Positions 1 to 6,723 of a DNA stretch of 7,945 bases are shown piece after piece; position 1 is the first letter of the stretch; the number at the start of each line of letters is the position of its first letter. The notes under the pieces are model-generated. The model searched no databases. It saw only the letters and a list, made by a program, of their open reading frames with translations, and was not told where the DNA came from. The position numbers and the translations under genes are program-made. Source of the DNA: an uncultured Porphyromonadaceae bacterium (lineage in GTDB: Bacteria; Bacteroidota; Bacteroidia; Bacteroidales; Muribaculaceae); assembly GCA_947175715.1 (NCBI GenBank), contig CAMWOD010000036.1, positions 1 to 7,945 on the forward strand, read 5' to 3'.

Positions 1-425
1 AGCCCTGATGGTGTGGCACGGCCGTCGGTGAGGTCCCAAGGCTTGTTGACATCGTGATTGTAAGGTTGGCCGCCGTAGGTGTCGCCCGCGAGCATTGGTA
101 TCTTGTTCTGCTGGCTGTAGAGCATCAGTCCCGCTATCTCGTCGATCGATAGGCGTGATGCCAGGTCGGCAGCGCGTACGGCAGCGGGCAGTCGCCAGTC
201 TTCGTAGGGAGCGATAGTGTCGGCTCCACTGAAGCTCTTGAACGCCAACCCATCGATCACTACAATCTTGGCACCCGATTCGGGTGAATATCCCAGCGTT
301 GGGCCGTTGGTTTGGGTCACTTCAACGTATCCATCCTTCGGGTGGTACTATATTTTGTTATTGCCACTTGCGGCAAGCGCCGAGGTAGTGGCTATGGATA
401 GTGCTAAGATTTGTATTTTCTTCAT
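1..425 (-). pseudogene. Glycoside hydrolase family 3 (beta-glucosidase type), N-terminal part, with in-frame TAG; runs off left edge
   Basis: The start is ATG at 423-425, giving MKKIQILALSIATTSALAAS, a short basic n-region and hydrophobic core typical of a Sec signal peptide. A TAG at 348-350 (codon 26) follows. The same frame then stays open to the window edge and reads NGPTLGYSPESGAKIVVIDG, then YEDWRLP and DLASRLSIDEIAGLMLYS. From knowledge of the family, this matches the N-terminal region of secreted Bacteroidales GH3 enzymes, in which a 'TLGYSP.SG' segment precedes the 'YEDWRLP...RV.DLASRLT..EIAGLMLYS' start of the barrel domain. Such enzymes hydrolyse beta-glucosides or related oligosaccharides in the periplasm. 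The catalytic residues lie outside the window. No in-frame ATG lies between the TAG and the conserved region, and a GTG at 318-320 would give a protein without a signal peptide. The gene is therefore a nonsense mutant, a sequence error or recoded. The GH3 assignment is fairly sure; whether it is a pseudogene is not. Confidence 0.75.
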
Positions 426-433
426 AACGGTTA

Positions 434-441
434 CAAAGCTA
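434..441 (-). promoter_or_regulatory. Possible -7 box for the GH3 gene
   Basis: The minus strand reads TAGCTTTG, an exact TAnnTTTG match, ending 8 bases before the GH3 ATG. The expected -33 position, around 461-466, reads CGCG-like sequence and has no TTTG. If used, the transcript would be nearly leaderless and the promoter might need an activator. The palindrome at 449-480 would then cover the -33 region. This is a weak call resting on one short motif. Confidence 0.3.
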
Positions 442-448
442 CAAAAAA

Positions 449-480
449 GATTGGTAACCTCCGCGAGGAGCATTACCATC
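449..480. promoter_or_regulatory. Hairpin/palindrome in the GH3-C69 divergent region
   Basis: The arms are GATTGGTAA (449-457) and TTACCATC (473-480), pairing with one bulged T at 452. An inner stem, CTCC (459-462) with GGAG (467-470), closes a four-base loop (463-466). The loop is GCGA on the plus strand, a GNRA tetraloop. On the minus strand the hairpin is followed by a run of six T (443-448), so for transcripts entering the GH3 gene it looks like an intrinsic terminator or attenuator. It could instead be a DNA operator between two divergent promoters. The pairing is read directly; the function is inferred. Confidence 0.45.
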
Positions 481-507
481 CTAAATTTTGAAATGTAAGA
501 GGGATTA

Positions 508-539
508 TTTGGATATGAGGCGGATGCGGAGTATCTTTG
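508..539 (+). promoter_or_regulatory. Bacteroidetes-type promoter for the C69 dipeptidase gene
   Basis: TTTG at 508-511 fits the -33 box and TATCTTTG at 532-539 is an exact TAnnTTTG -7 box. They are separated by 20 bp, within the usual 19-21 bp range for the Bacteroidetes primary sigma factor. Transcription would start near 545-547, leaving a leader of about 13 bases before the ATG at 559, or about 25 before the alternative ATG at 571. The leader is A/T rich with no Shine-Dalgarno sequence, as is usual in this phylum. Confidence 0.75.
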
Positions 540-558
540 TGGAAATTTGTAAATTAAC

Positions 559-2190
559 ATGCGTAATTGTATGATAAATAAAATATTTGGGGCGGTGGTG
601 ATGTCCGCCATAGCTGGCTGCGCCACGGCGCTTGCCTGCACAAGTCTGATTGCCACAAAAGGCGCTACGACCGATGGGTCAACGATGATCACCTACGCTG
701 CCGACTCCCACAATCTCTATGGCGAGCTATACAACCAGCCTGCAGCCGACCACCCAGCCGGCGCTATGCGCGAGGTGCGCGAATGGGATACCAACAAGCA
801 TCTGGGCTACATACCCGAGGTTGCCCACACCTACGCCACAGTGGGTAATATGAATGAGCACGGTGTAGCCATCACCGAGTCGACATGGGGTGGACGTCCC
901 GAGCTGGTCGACACTACCGGCATAGTAGATTACGGCTCGCTGATATATATAGCGCTGCAGCGCTCTAAAACCGCCCGCGAGGCCATTGATGTGATGACAA
1001 ATCTTGTAAAGGATTACGGTTACGCATCGTCGGGCGAATCATTCTCGATAGCCGACCCCAATGAGGCGTGGATAATGGAGATGATAGGAAAGGGTGGAAA
1101 GGAGAAAGGTGCCGTATGGGTGGCCATGCGTGTGCCCGACGGGTTTATATCAGGGCATGCCAACCACTCGCGCATCCACCGCTTCCCTCTCAAGGATAAG
1201 AAGAATGTGCTTTACTCACCCGATGTGATCAAGTTCGCCCGCAAGATGGGCTACTTCGACGGTAAGGATGAGGATTTCGACTTCTCGCGCGCCTATGCCG
1301 TATACGATATGGGGGCTCTGCGTGGCTGCGATGCACGCGTGTGGGCGTTCTACAACAAGTACAACAAGGATATGGAGCAATATCTACCGTGGGTCACCGA
1401 GGGTAAGGGTGAGGTGCTACCACTTTGGGTAAAGCCCGACACACTGCTCTCGGCAAAGGACATGCAGTGGATGATGCGCGATCACTTTGAGGATACTCCC
1501 CTCAATATGACATCAGACATCGGCGCTGGCCCGTGGGATGTGCCCTACCGCTTCCGTCCGATGAATTTCACAGTCGACGGCAAGGAGTATTTCAATGAGC
1601 GCGCCATCGCCACCCAGCAAACCGGATTCTCGCTCGTGGCCCAGTTGCAGGACAAAAACCCGAAAGAAACCCGCGGACTGCTGTGGTTTGGCACCGACGA
1701 TGCCAACACTTGCGTATATCTTCCCATATTCTGCTCTGTGACCGAAGTGCCCGCACAGCTTGGGCATGGCGACATCAACACCCTCGACTGGAATTCCAAT
1801 TTCTGGGTCAACAACTATGTTGCCAATCAGGCTTACGGTCGCTACTCACTGATGATACCCGACATCCGCCGTGTGCAGTCGGGACTGGAGGACGCCATCA
1901 GCGCCGACGTGGCTCAGCTGCTCAGCGAGTCGGCCGATGATGCTGCCGCCACACAGGCCCTTGCCAACAAGTGGGCCGCAAAGGCAACGGCTGATTACAA
2001 GCAGCTTGGCGACTATCTGTTCGTACGTTTTCTCGACGGCAACCGTAAGAAAATTGACGACAAGGGTGAATTTATCTACAGCGAGGACGGAGTGGCTGTT
2101 TACCCCGAATTCCCCGGCTACAACGAGCGCTACTACCGCTCGATCGTAGAGGACACCGGCGATCGCCTGCAAGAGAAGCCCATCGAATAA
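559..2190 (+). CDS. Secreted C69-family dipeptidase (PepD-like, Ntn hydrolase)
   Basis: This 543-residue protein starts with a signal peptide (hydrophobic stretch about residues 9-26) ending ALA, followed at once by CTS (Cys27). C69 peptidases are N-terminal nucleophile hydrolases whose catalytic Cys becomes residue 1 after cleavage, so Cys27 is the expected nucleophile. Other family-like segments are GNMNEHGVAITEST (96-109), FSIADPNEAWIMEM (162-175) and ANHSRI (201-206). The length suits the Bacteroidales members, which carry a C-terminal region beyond the core domain. The likely role is cleavage of dipeptides in the periplasm or at the surface. The residue at -3 from Cys27 is Ala rather than Leu, so signal peptidase I cleavage is more likely than lipoprotein processing, though lipidation is not excluded. 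ATG at 571 (Met5, MINKIF) is an equally plausible start and gives a cleaner n-region. The gene is monocistronic, divergent from GH3 and convergent with the SGNH gene. Confidence 0.88.
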   Translation: MRNCMINKIFGAVVMSAIAGCATALACTSLIATKGATTDGSTMITYAADSHNLYGELYNQPAADHPAGAMREVREWDTNKHLGYIPEVAHTYATVGNMNEHGVAITESTWGGRPELVDTTGIVDYGSLIYIALQRSKTAREAIDVMTNLVKDYGYASSGESFSIADPNEAWIMEMIGKGGKEKGAVWVAMRVPDGFISGHANHSRIHRFPLKDKKNVLYSPDVIKFARKMGYFDGKDEDFDFSRAYAVYDMGALRGCDARVWAFYNKYNKDMEQYLPWVTEGKGEVLPLWVKPDTLLSAKDMQWMMRDHFEDTPLNMTSDIGAGPWDVPYRFRPMNFTVDGKEYFNERAIATQQTGFSLVAQLQDKNPKETRGLLWFGTDDANTCVYLPIFCSVTEVPAQLGHGDINTLDWNSNFWVNNYVANQAYGRYSLMIPDIRRVQSGLEDAISADVAQLLSESADDAAATQALANKWAAKATADYKQLGDYLFVRFLDGNRKKIDDKGEFIYSEDGVAVYPEFPGYNERYYRSIVEDTGDRLQEKPIE

Positions 2191-2412
2191 GGCCCCCGAA
2201 ATGTTAAAAAATGTAAGATCAAGGGGGAGGAGCCAACAATTGGTGTTACAAACGTGTTACATTATCAAAGCAAAAGCAATAGCGTAACACGCATGAGAAT
2301 GGATCGTAATCCGGCTCCGAACCCCTCGAAAAACACACACATGGAGCTACCGACGTTGGAAGCGACGCGGACTCTGCGCGGAAGATAAAAATGCTAAGTA
2401 CTAATTACTAAC
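2191..2412. other. Convergent intergenic region with possible multi-stem RNA structure (2222-2326)
   Basis: No credible gene was found here. The outer stem pairs AGGGG (2222-2226) with CCCCT (2322-2326) and GGAGCC (2229-2234) with GGCTCC (2313-2318), across a GA/GAA internal loop. Inside it, CGTGTTAC (2253-2260) pairs perfectly with GTAACACG (2284-2291), and GGAT (2301-2304) pairs with ATCC (2309-2312) around a CGTA loop, stacked directly on the outer stem. Together these make a plausible three-way junction of about 105 bases. No TAnnTTTG promoter was found for it on either strand, so it could be part of a 3' UTR or chance pairing. I do not recognise it as a known RNA family. Confidence 0.35.
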
Positions 2413-2460
2413 ATTTGTGGGAGCACCGCTGTGCCAAAGGCATAAGGTGGCTCCCAAAAT
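2413..2460 (-). terminator. Strong hairpin past the SGNH gene, probable transcript end
   Basis: TGGGAGC (2418-2424) pairs perfectly with GCTCCCA (2450-2456). The stem extends inward through ACC/GGT (with a bulged G) and TGTGCC/GGCATA around an AAA loop, and outward through ATTT/AAAT past an unpaired G at 2417. It begins 2 bp beyond the SGNH stop codon, where the minus-strand cluster should end. Neither strand has a good U-run after it, so it may work as a 3'-end stabilising hairpin or a non-canonical terminator. It could also stop transcripts arriving from the C69 gene. Confidence 0.6.
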
Positions 2461-2462
2461 CT

Positions 2463-3458
2463 TTATTGTAGGTATGCCATATCAATTATCATGCATCCGA
2501 TCTCGGGGCGGAAATGATATGGATCGTACCACAGGGATTGGTCGTGGGTGAGCGAATCCAATGGTCCGGTGGTGTCAATCAAGCGGCTCCCGAATGTGGC
2601 GCGCAGCAGCTGTAGATCTACGGGATGGAACGATTGATGGTGTGCGTTGGGGGCGATAATCACACGATAATCAGTGTTGTGACGGCGTAGAATATCGGTA
2701 ATTCTGTCTAAATCGCTGCTATAGCGCTGGGTGAGTAAAGGGGGGCGTACCACACCCTCATTGTTGGCAGGCCAGCTGAGATGCCCGATGCCTGAAGTAG
2801 TAGCCTGAATCTCTTCGAAGGTGCAGGGCATGTAATTTGTACGCTGGTCATAGCCGTGTGGGTTAGGTTCAAGGTTCTTGATCGTTCGGATGTTAACTGG
2901 CTGTCCGGTGATTTTCGTTCCCAACCACGAGGCTATGAAATCACGGTGATAAAACCCCTTGATGAATGTAAAGTGCCACTTGAGCCAACTCACATCGCTC
3001 ACTTCGGGGTAAGCTATATGTGCGGGGTCGTATGGCTCATGATCATTGAGCTCGGCGGGGTCAACTACGATCAAGGCATATTTTATGGAGTCGCCGCGGG
3101 CATCGAGCCATGCCATACGGCGCGCGATGGAGGTGAGCGTAGATTGATTGGAATTGAGATAATAAGGCTCTGCGTCGAGTGGGAGATAACTAATCCAGTG
3201 ATCTGCCGGGAGACACTGGGCTATGGATGAACCCAGTAGGAAGGCGTTATAATTATGTATCTTACTTTGCTGCTCGTAATTGCGCACCGACACCATCGCA
3301 AGGTTGGGGATCGGATCGAGCTCCTGGTAGTGATAGTATGTGTCGTAATGTCTTAGCACCTTGAATGGGTCGACAGCCACGTATGCTCCCACAAGCAGCA
3401 CTACGGGCACTGCTACTATAAATAATGAGCGGAGTATGAAGCGGCTGAAACCTTCCAT
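2463..3458 (-). CDS. Membrane-anchored SGNH/AlgJ-DltD-like protein, partner of the MBOAT acyltransferase
   Basis: This 331-residue protein has a short N-terminal tail, one hydrophobic segment (about residues 8-30) and a probable periplasmic domain. FLLGSSIAQ (73-81) looks like SGNH block I, with Ser78 (or Ser77) as nucleophile. YDPYHF (311-316) near the C-terminus matches the block V DxxH pattern, with Asp312 and His315 completing the triad. This is the architecture of AlgJ/AlgX and DltD proteins, which work with an MBOAT channel-type acyltransferase to acylate an extracytoplasmic polymer. The gene begins 3 bp after the MBOAT stop codon, so translational coupling and shared function are likely. 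Overall similarity to named families looks low: the call rests on the two motifs, topology and neighbour. The acceptor glycan is unknown. It is the last gene of the cluster and is followed by the hairpin at 2413-2460. Confidence 0.7.
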   Translation of the reverse strand: MEGFSRFILRSLFIVAVPVVLLVGAYVAVDPFKVLRHYDTYYHYQELDPIPNLAMVSVRNYEQQSKIHNYNAFLLGSSIAQCLPADHWISYLPLDAEPYYLNSNQSTLTSIARRMAWLDARGDSIKYALIVVDPAELNDHEPYDPAHIAYPEVSDVSWLKWHFTFIKGFYHRDFIASWLGTKITGQPVNIRTIKNLEPNPHGYDQRTNYMPCTFEEIQATTSGIGHLSWPANNEGVVRPPLLTQRYSSDLDRITDILRRHNTDYRVIIAPNAHHQSFHPVDLQLLRATFGSRLIDTTGPLDSLTHDQSLWYDPYHFRPEIGCMIIDMAYLQ

Positions 3459-3461
3459 CGG

Positions 3462-5003
3462 TCAGAATTGAAAGTAAATAAATGCGGTGGGTTGGGCGGT
3501 TGAGGTTAAAATGAGTAAGATGATAGCCATGTAGCACACCAGCCGCAGTGCCGCAGAGCGAGGCACTTGCTGCAAGCCGTGTGTGAGATGTCGGGCACGC
3601 CACTCCACCACCAGCATCACCGCTCCCCACACCCAAGGGAGCCAGCGCAATATCGCTGCTATTGCAGCAGTGGTGTTGAAGATGGTACAAGCGATGATAA
3701 TAGCCACTGCCATTAAAGCCGACACTATAGTGAGATTCATTGTAAGTCGATGGTTGAGTTTATGCCAGGTCCACACAGCTATTTCGCCACCGAGCGCCAG
3801 TAGTGATAGCGATACCAGCGACAGAGGTAGGATAGCCACCATGTCGACAATGTTAGGCGAACGGAAGAACACCCATGAGAGTGTTGACAGGGCTATCATC
3901 GAGGGGATGCCGTTGTAGGGTGATGCAATGCTGAGGCGCCGCTTAGGCAGAAAACGTCCAACCACTGAAATAACTCCCCAATAAACTCCCCACAGCACGA
4001 AAGTCCACGATGCGCCATGCCACAGGCCGGAGATGAGAAACACTATCATTATGTTGATGCACGTCCTGAGACGTGAGCACCGCGACCCTCCAAGAGGGAA
4101 ATAGATGTAAGAGCGAAACCAATGCATTAGCGATACGTTCCATCGCTGCCACCACTGCTTCACATTGCGCGCAAATAGCGGGAAGCGGAAGTTTTGCATC
4201 AGGTCGATGCCGAGGCAACGCGACACACCGCGGGCTATGTCGCAATAGCCCGAAAAGTCACAATAGATTACCATCGCGAACGTTAGCATCGCTACGACGA
4301 CTGTGCCAGGAGCATGTGCGAGGTAATAGGAGGGGTGACTCATCACTCCGTCTACATATACAGCAAGGGCATCGGCAATAACCACTTTTTTAAACATCCC
4401 CCACAGCGCCTGACGAGCGCCATCGACAGCGGTGGCATAGTGCCACTTGCGCTGTCGGATAAGCTGCGGCATAAGGTGTGCCGCACGCTCAATAGGCCCG
4501 GCCACAAGCTGAGGGAAGTAGGCAAGAAACAGAGCCACGTGTGCAATATTACGCTCAGGGGTGATCTCTCTGCGATACACATCTACCGAGTAACCTATAG
4601 CTTGGAATGTGTAGAAAGATATGCCTACAGGGAGCAGCACCTCGAGTGTGAACCAATCAATATTCCATCCGAAAGTCGAAAATAGCCACTGCAGGTTCTC
4701 ACTGAAAAAGTTGAAGTATTTGAAAGTGACGAGTGTAAGTACACATATCGCTATGTTGACAGTGGTCCATAGCAGTGCATGATCTCGGCGAGCGGCGAGT
4801 AGCGACGTGATGTAAGTGGTGACGGTGACACCCATCAGGAGGCATAGGTAGCGCCAGTCCCACCATGCGTAGAACGTGTAGCTCGCACATAGCAGTATGA
4901 GGTTCTGCAACCGCCAACTCTTACTCCCGGTCCTCCCCGCTAACCAGTATAGCAGAAAGACTATAGGGAAAAATACGACGAACGGAAGAGAGTTGAATGT
5001 CAT
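3462..5003 (-). CDS. MBOAT-family O-acyltransferase (AlgI/DltB-like)
   Basis: This 513-residue polytopic membrane protein has an AlgI-like N-terminus (TFNSLPFVVFFPIVFLLYW, 2-20). Family motifs follow in order: LLPVGISFYTFQAIGYSVDVYR (124-145), FLAYFPQLVAGPIER (159-173), YCDFSGYCDIARG (247-259), WQRWNVSLMHWFRSYIYFPLGG (285-306) and ISGLWHGASWTF (324-335). His329 is the expected MBOAT catalytic histidine, and His294 is in the preceding conserved motif. Proteins of this type move an acyl group, usually acetyl from acetyl-CoA, across the inner membrane for O-acylation of a glycan such as alginate, or D-alanine in the DltB case. Length is usual for AlgI-type members. The start is the ATG at 5001-5003, 15 bp after the rlmL-like stop. 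The family is sure. Acetyl as the group is likely, and the acceptor is unknown because no polysaccharide synthesis genes are nearby. Confidence 0.92.
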   Translation of the reverse strand: MTFNSLPFVVFFPIVFLLYWLAGRTGSKSWRLQNLILLCASYTFYAWWDWRYLCLLMGVTVTTYITSLLAARRDHALLWTTVNIAICVLTLVTFKYFNFFSENLQWLFSTFGWNIDWFTLEVLLPVGISFYTFQAIGYSVDVYRREITPERNIAHVALFLAYFPQLVAGPIERAAHLMPQLIRQRKWHYATAVDGARQALWGMFKKVVIADALAVYVDGVMSHPSYYLAHAPGTVVVAMLTFAMVIYCDFSGYCDIARGVSRCLGIDLMQNFRFPLFARNVKQWWQRWNVSLMHWFRSYIYFPLGGSRCSRLRTCINIMIVFLISGLWHGASWTFVLWGVYWGVISVVGRFLPKRRLSIASPYNGIPSMIALSTLSWVFFRSPNIVDMVAILPLSLVSLSLLALGGEIAVWTWHKLNHRLTMNLTIVSALMAVAIIIACTIFNTTAAIAAILRWLPWVWGAVMLVVEWRARHLTHGLQQVPRSAALRLVCYMAIILLILTSTAQPTAFIYFQF

Positions 5004-5018
5004 GCCGAAAGGGAGGGG

Positions 5019-6656
5019 TTAATCCTCTGAGTTGTCACGACGCTTCCAGCCGCGGCGCGAGCGCAGGTTGCCGCTCTGCTCCCCGTCGGTGGGGGGTAGT
5101 GATGGTTGGCGTCCTTGGATCGACTTAAGGGCATTGATGTTGCGTCGCACGGCCAGTGGGTTGTCGCTGTGTGTGGCTGCTGGACGTGGAGCTGCAGCAT
5201 TGTTGACCCTTGGCGCGCGTGGTGCGTCGGAATTATTTCGATCATTAGGAGCAAAGCGATGTGTCTTGGGCTGGTAGCGCTCTTCGAGCTTGTTGCGAGG
5301 AGCGCCAGGGCGTTGGCCGTCGCGGTCGAAGCTGCGCCCTGCCGAGGGTTTCCCCTTCTGGGCTGTGCGGCCGCCAAATCCGCGGTCGCGGGCGTCGCAA
5401 GCCCACTCGGCATCCGATTTGCGGCGTTGCGATTTGAAATGCTGGTCGCGCTTATCGCGCTCCTCGATGTGCTCCTCTACGGCCTTGATGTGTTGGCCGC
5501 TTGCCCTGAACGATTTATAGTCACCCTCAAATATCACGTACTCGCGCAGCTCGCATTCGAGCGAGCCGTTGAGCAGTTCTACTTTGCGCGAAGGTGTGAG
5601 GCCGATTTTCTTAAAATATTCGTCGCGATACCCTATGAGCCATGCGTGGTAGCCCTTGAATACTCGCTTGAGTTTTTGTCCGATAAGTTCATACAACCCA
5701 TCCATGTCTTCCACCGAGATTCTCTCGCCGTAGGGTGGATTGGTCACTAATACTCCGTTGGCCGGAGCTTCGTCCCACTCGGCCAGGGGCTTGCATTCTA
5801 CTTGAACGTATTTCGACATGCCTGCAGCCTTGATGTTGGCGCGGGCTATGGCCACGGCTTTGGGCGATATGTCGGCGCCGACGATGGGATGCTCGATTTC
5901 GCGCTCGGCCGAGTCGTCGTTGTAGAGCGACTCGAGGAGATCGGCGTCAAAGTCCTTCCAATGCTCAAATGCGAAGCTCTTGCGGAATACGCCGGGCATG
6001 ATGTTGGCGGCTATCAAAGCTGCCTCGGTGAGGAATGTGCCCGAGCCACACATGGGGTCGACAAATGGGGCATCACCTCTCCATCCGCTCATAAGTATAA
6101 TGCCGGCAGCGAGCACCTCGTTGATGGGCGCTTCGGTCTGAGCCACACGGTAGCCGCGCTTGTGGAGCGATTCGCCCGATGAGTCGAGCGATAGTGTGAC
6201 ACGATCGCCCGAGATGTGAACGTTGATTATCACATCGGCATCGGTGAGGCGCACCTTGGGACGTGCGTTAGGGCCAAATCGATCCTTGAAGTAGTCGACT
6301 ATCGCATCCTTCACGCGGTAGGTGGCGTAGCGCGAATGCGAGAAGTCCTCGGAGTAGGCTGTCATGTCCACGGCGAAGGTCTTGTCGAGAGTGAGTATCG
6401 AGGTCCAGTCATATTCCTTTACCATCTCGTAGAGCGCATCGGGGTCGGCGGCGATGAACTTGTAGAAAGGCTTGAGTATTCGCAGAGCGGTGCGGCAGCA
6501 CAGATTGGCCTTGTAGAGAGTGGCGAGGTCACCATCAAAAGTGACAGCGCGGCGGCCGGGGGCTACATTCTCGGCCCCAAGATTGCGGAGCTCTTCGGCC
6601 AAAACTTCTTCAAGTCCCTGGAAGGTTTTGGCTACCATTTCAAATTTTTCGTTCAT
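5019..6656 (-). CDS. rlmL: THUMP-domain RNA methyltransferase, RlmL type (23S rRNA guanine-N2)
   Basis: The start MNEKFEMVAKTFQGLEEVLAEEL is typical of the RlmL N-terminus. A THUMP-like RNA-binding region spans about residues 50-160. The Rossmann methyltransferase domain follows, with SAM-binding motif I FVDPMCGSGTF (198-208), GADISPKAVAIARANI (260-275) and the catalytic NPPYGERI (306-313). In E. coli RlmL makes m2G2445 in 23S rRNA and is fused to RlmK. Here the RlmK half is absent, the usual form in Bacteroidetes. Instead, about 160 residues after position 385 form a low-complexity tail rich in Arg, Lys, Asn, Asp, Ala and Pro, ending RSRRGWKRRDNSED (532-545), which could help bind rRNA. The enzyme acts in the cytoplasm on the large-subunit rRNA. 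The exact target base is inferred from homology. It lies 67 bp after cysE and 15 bp before the MBOAT gene. Confidence 0.88.
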   Translation of the reverse strand: MNEKFEMVAKTFQGLEEVLAEELRNLGAENVAPGRRAVTFDGDLATLYKANLCCRTALRILKPFYKFIAADPDALYEMVKEYDWTSILTLDKTFAVDMTAYSEDFSHSRYATYRVKDAIVDYFKDRFGPNARPKVRLTDADVIINVHISGDRVTLSLDSSGESLHKRGYRVAQTEAPINEVLAAGIILMSGWRGDAPFVDPMCGSGTFLTEAALIAANIMPGVFRKSFAFEHWKDFDADLLESLYNDDSAEREIEHPIVGADISPKAVAIARANIKAAGMSKYVQVECKPLAEWDEAPANGVLVTNPPYGERISVEDMDGLYELIGQKLKRVFKGYHAWLIGYRDEYFKKIGLTPSRKVELLNGSLECELREYVIFEGDYKSFRASGQHIKAVEEHIEERDKRDQHFKSQRRKSDAEWACDARDRGFGGRTAQKGKPSAGRSFDRDGQRPGAPRNKLEERYQPKTHRFAPNDRNNSDAPRAPRVNNAAAPRPAATHSDNPLAVRRNINALKSIQGRQPSLPPTDGEQSGNLRSRRGWKRRDNSED

Positions 6657-6723
6657 CGGTATATGCAGGTTGGTGGGATGTTATTTTTATTGATATGTTG
6701 AGTCTCTAAGGTATAAATCGTGA

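Noticed and set aside
426..692. Minus-strand frame extending upstream of the GH3 signal peptide
   Set aside because: It overlaps the start of the C69 gene and its promoter. The signal peptide at ATG 425 marks the true start.
2341..2388. Small ORF MELPTLEATRTLRGR in the convergent intergenic region
   Set aside because: It has only 15 codons, no promoter and no sign of selection, so it is not supportable as a gene.
2191..2462. tRNA, tmRNA or known riboswitch in the intergenic region
   Set aside because: No cloverleaf, T-loop or conserved riboswitch core could be read on either strand.
5106..5750. 214-codon plus-strand open frame
   Set aside because: It lies entirely antisense to the rlmL-like gene, shows no recognisable domain, and arises from the codon pattern of the real gene.
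6706..6713. TACCTTAG on the minus strand, a possible internal promoter for rlmL
   Set aside because: It has one mismatch to the -7 consensus and no TTTG at the -33 distance. Read-through from cysE is as likely.
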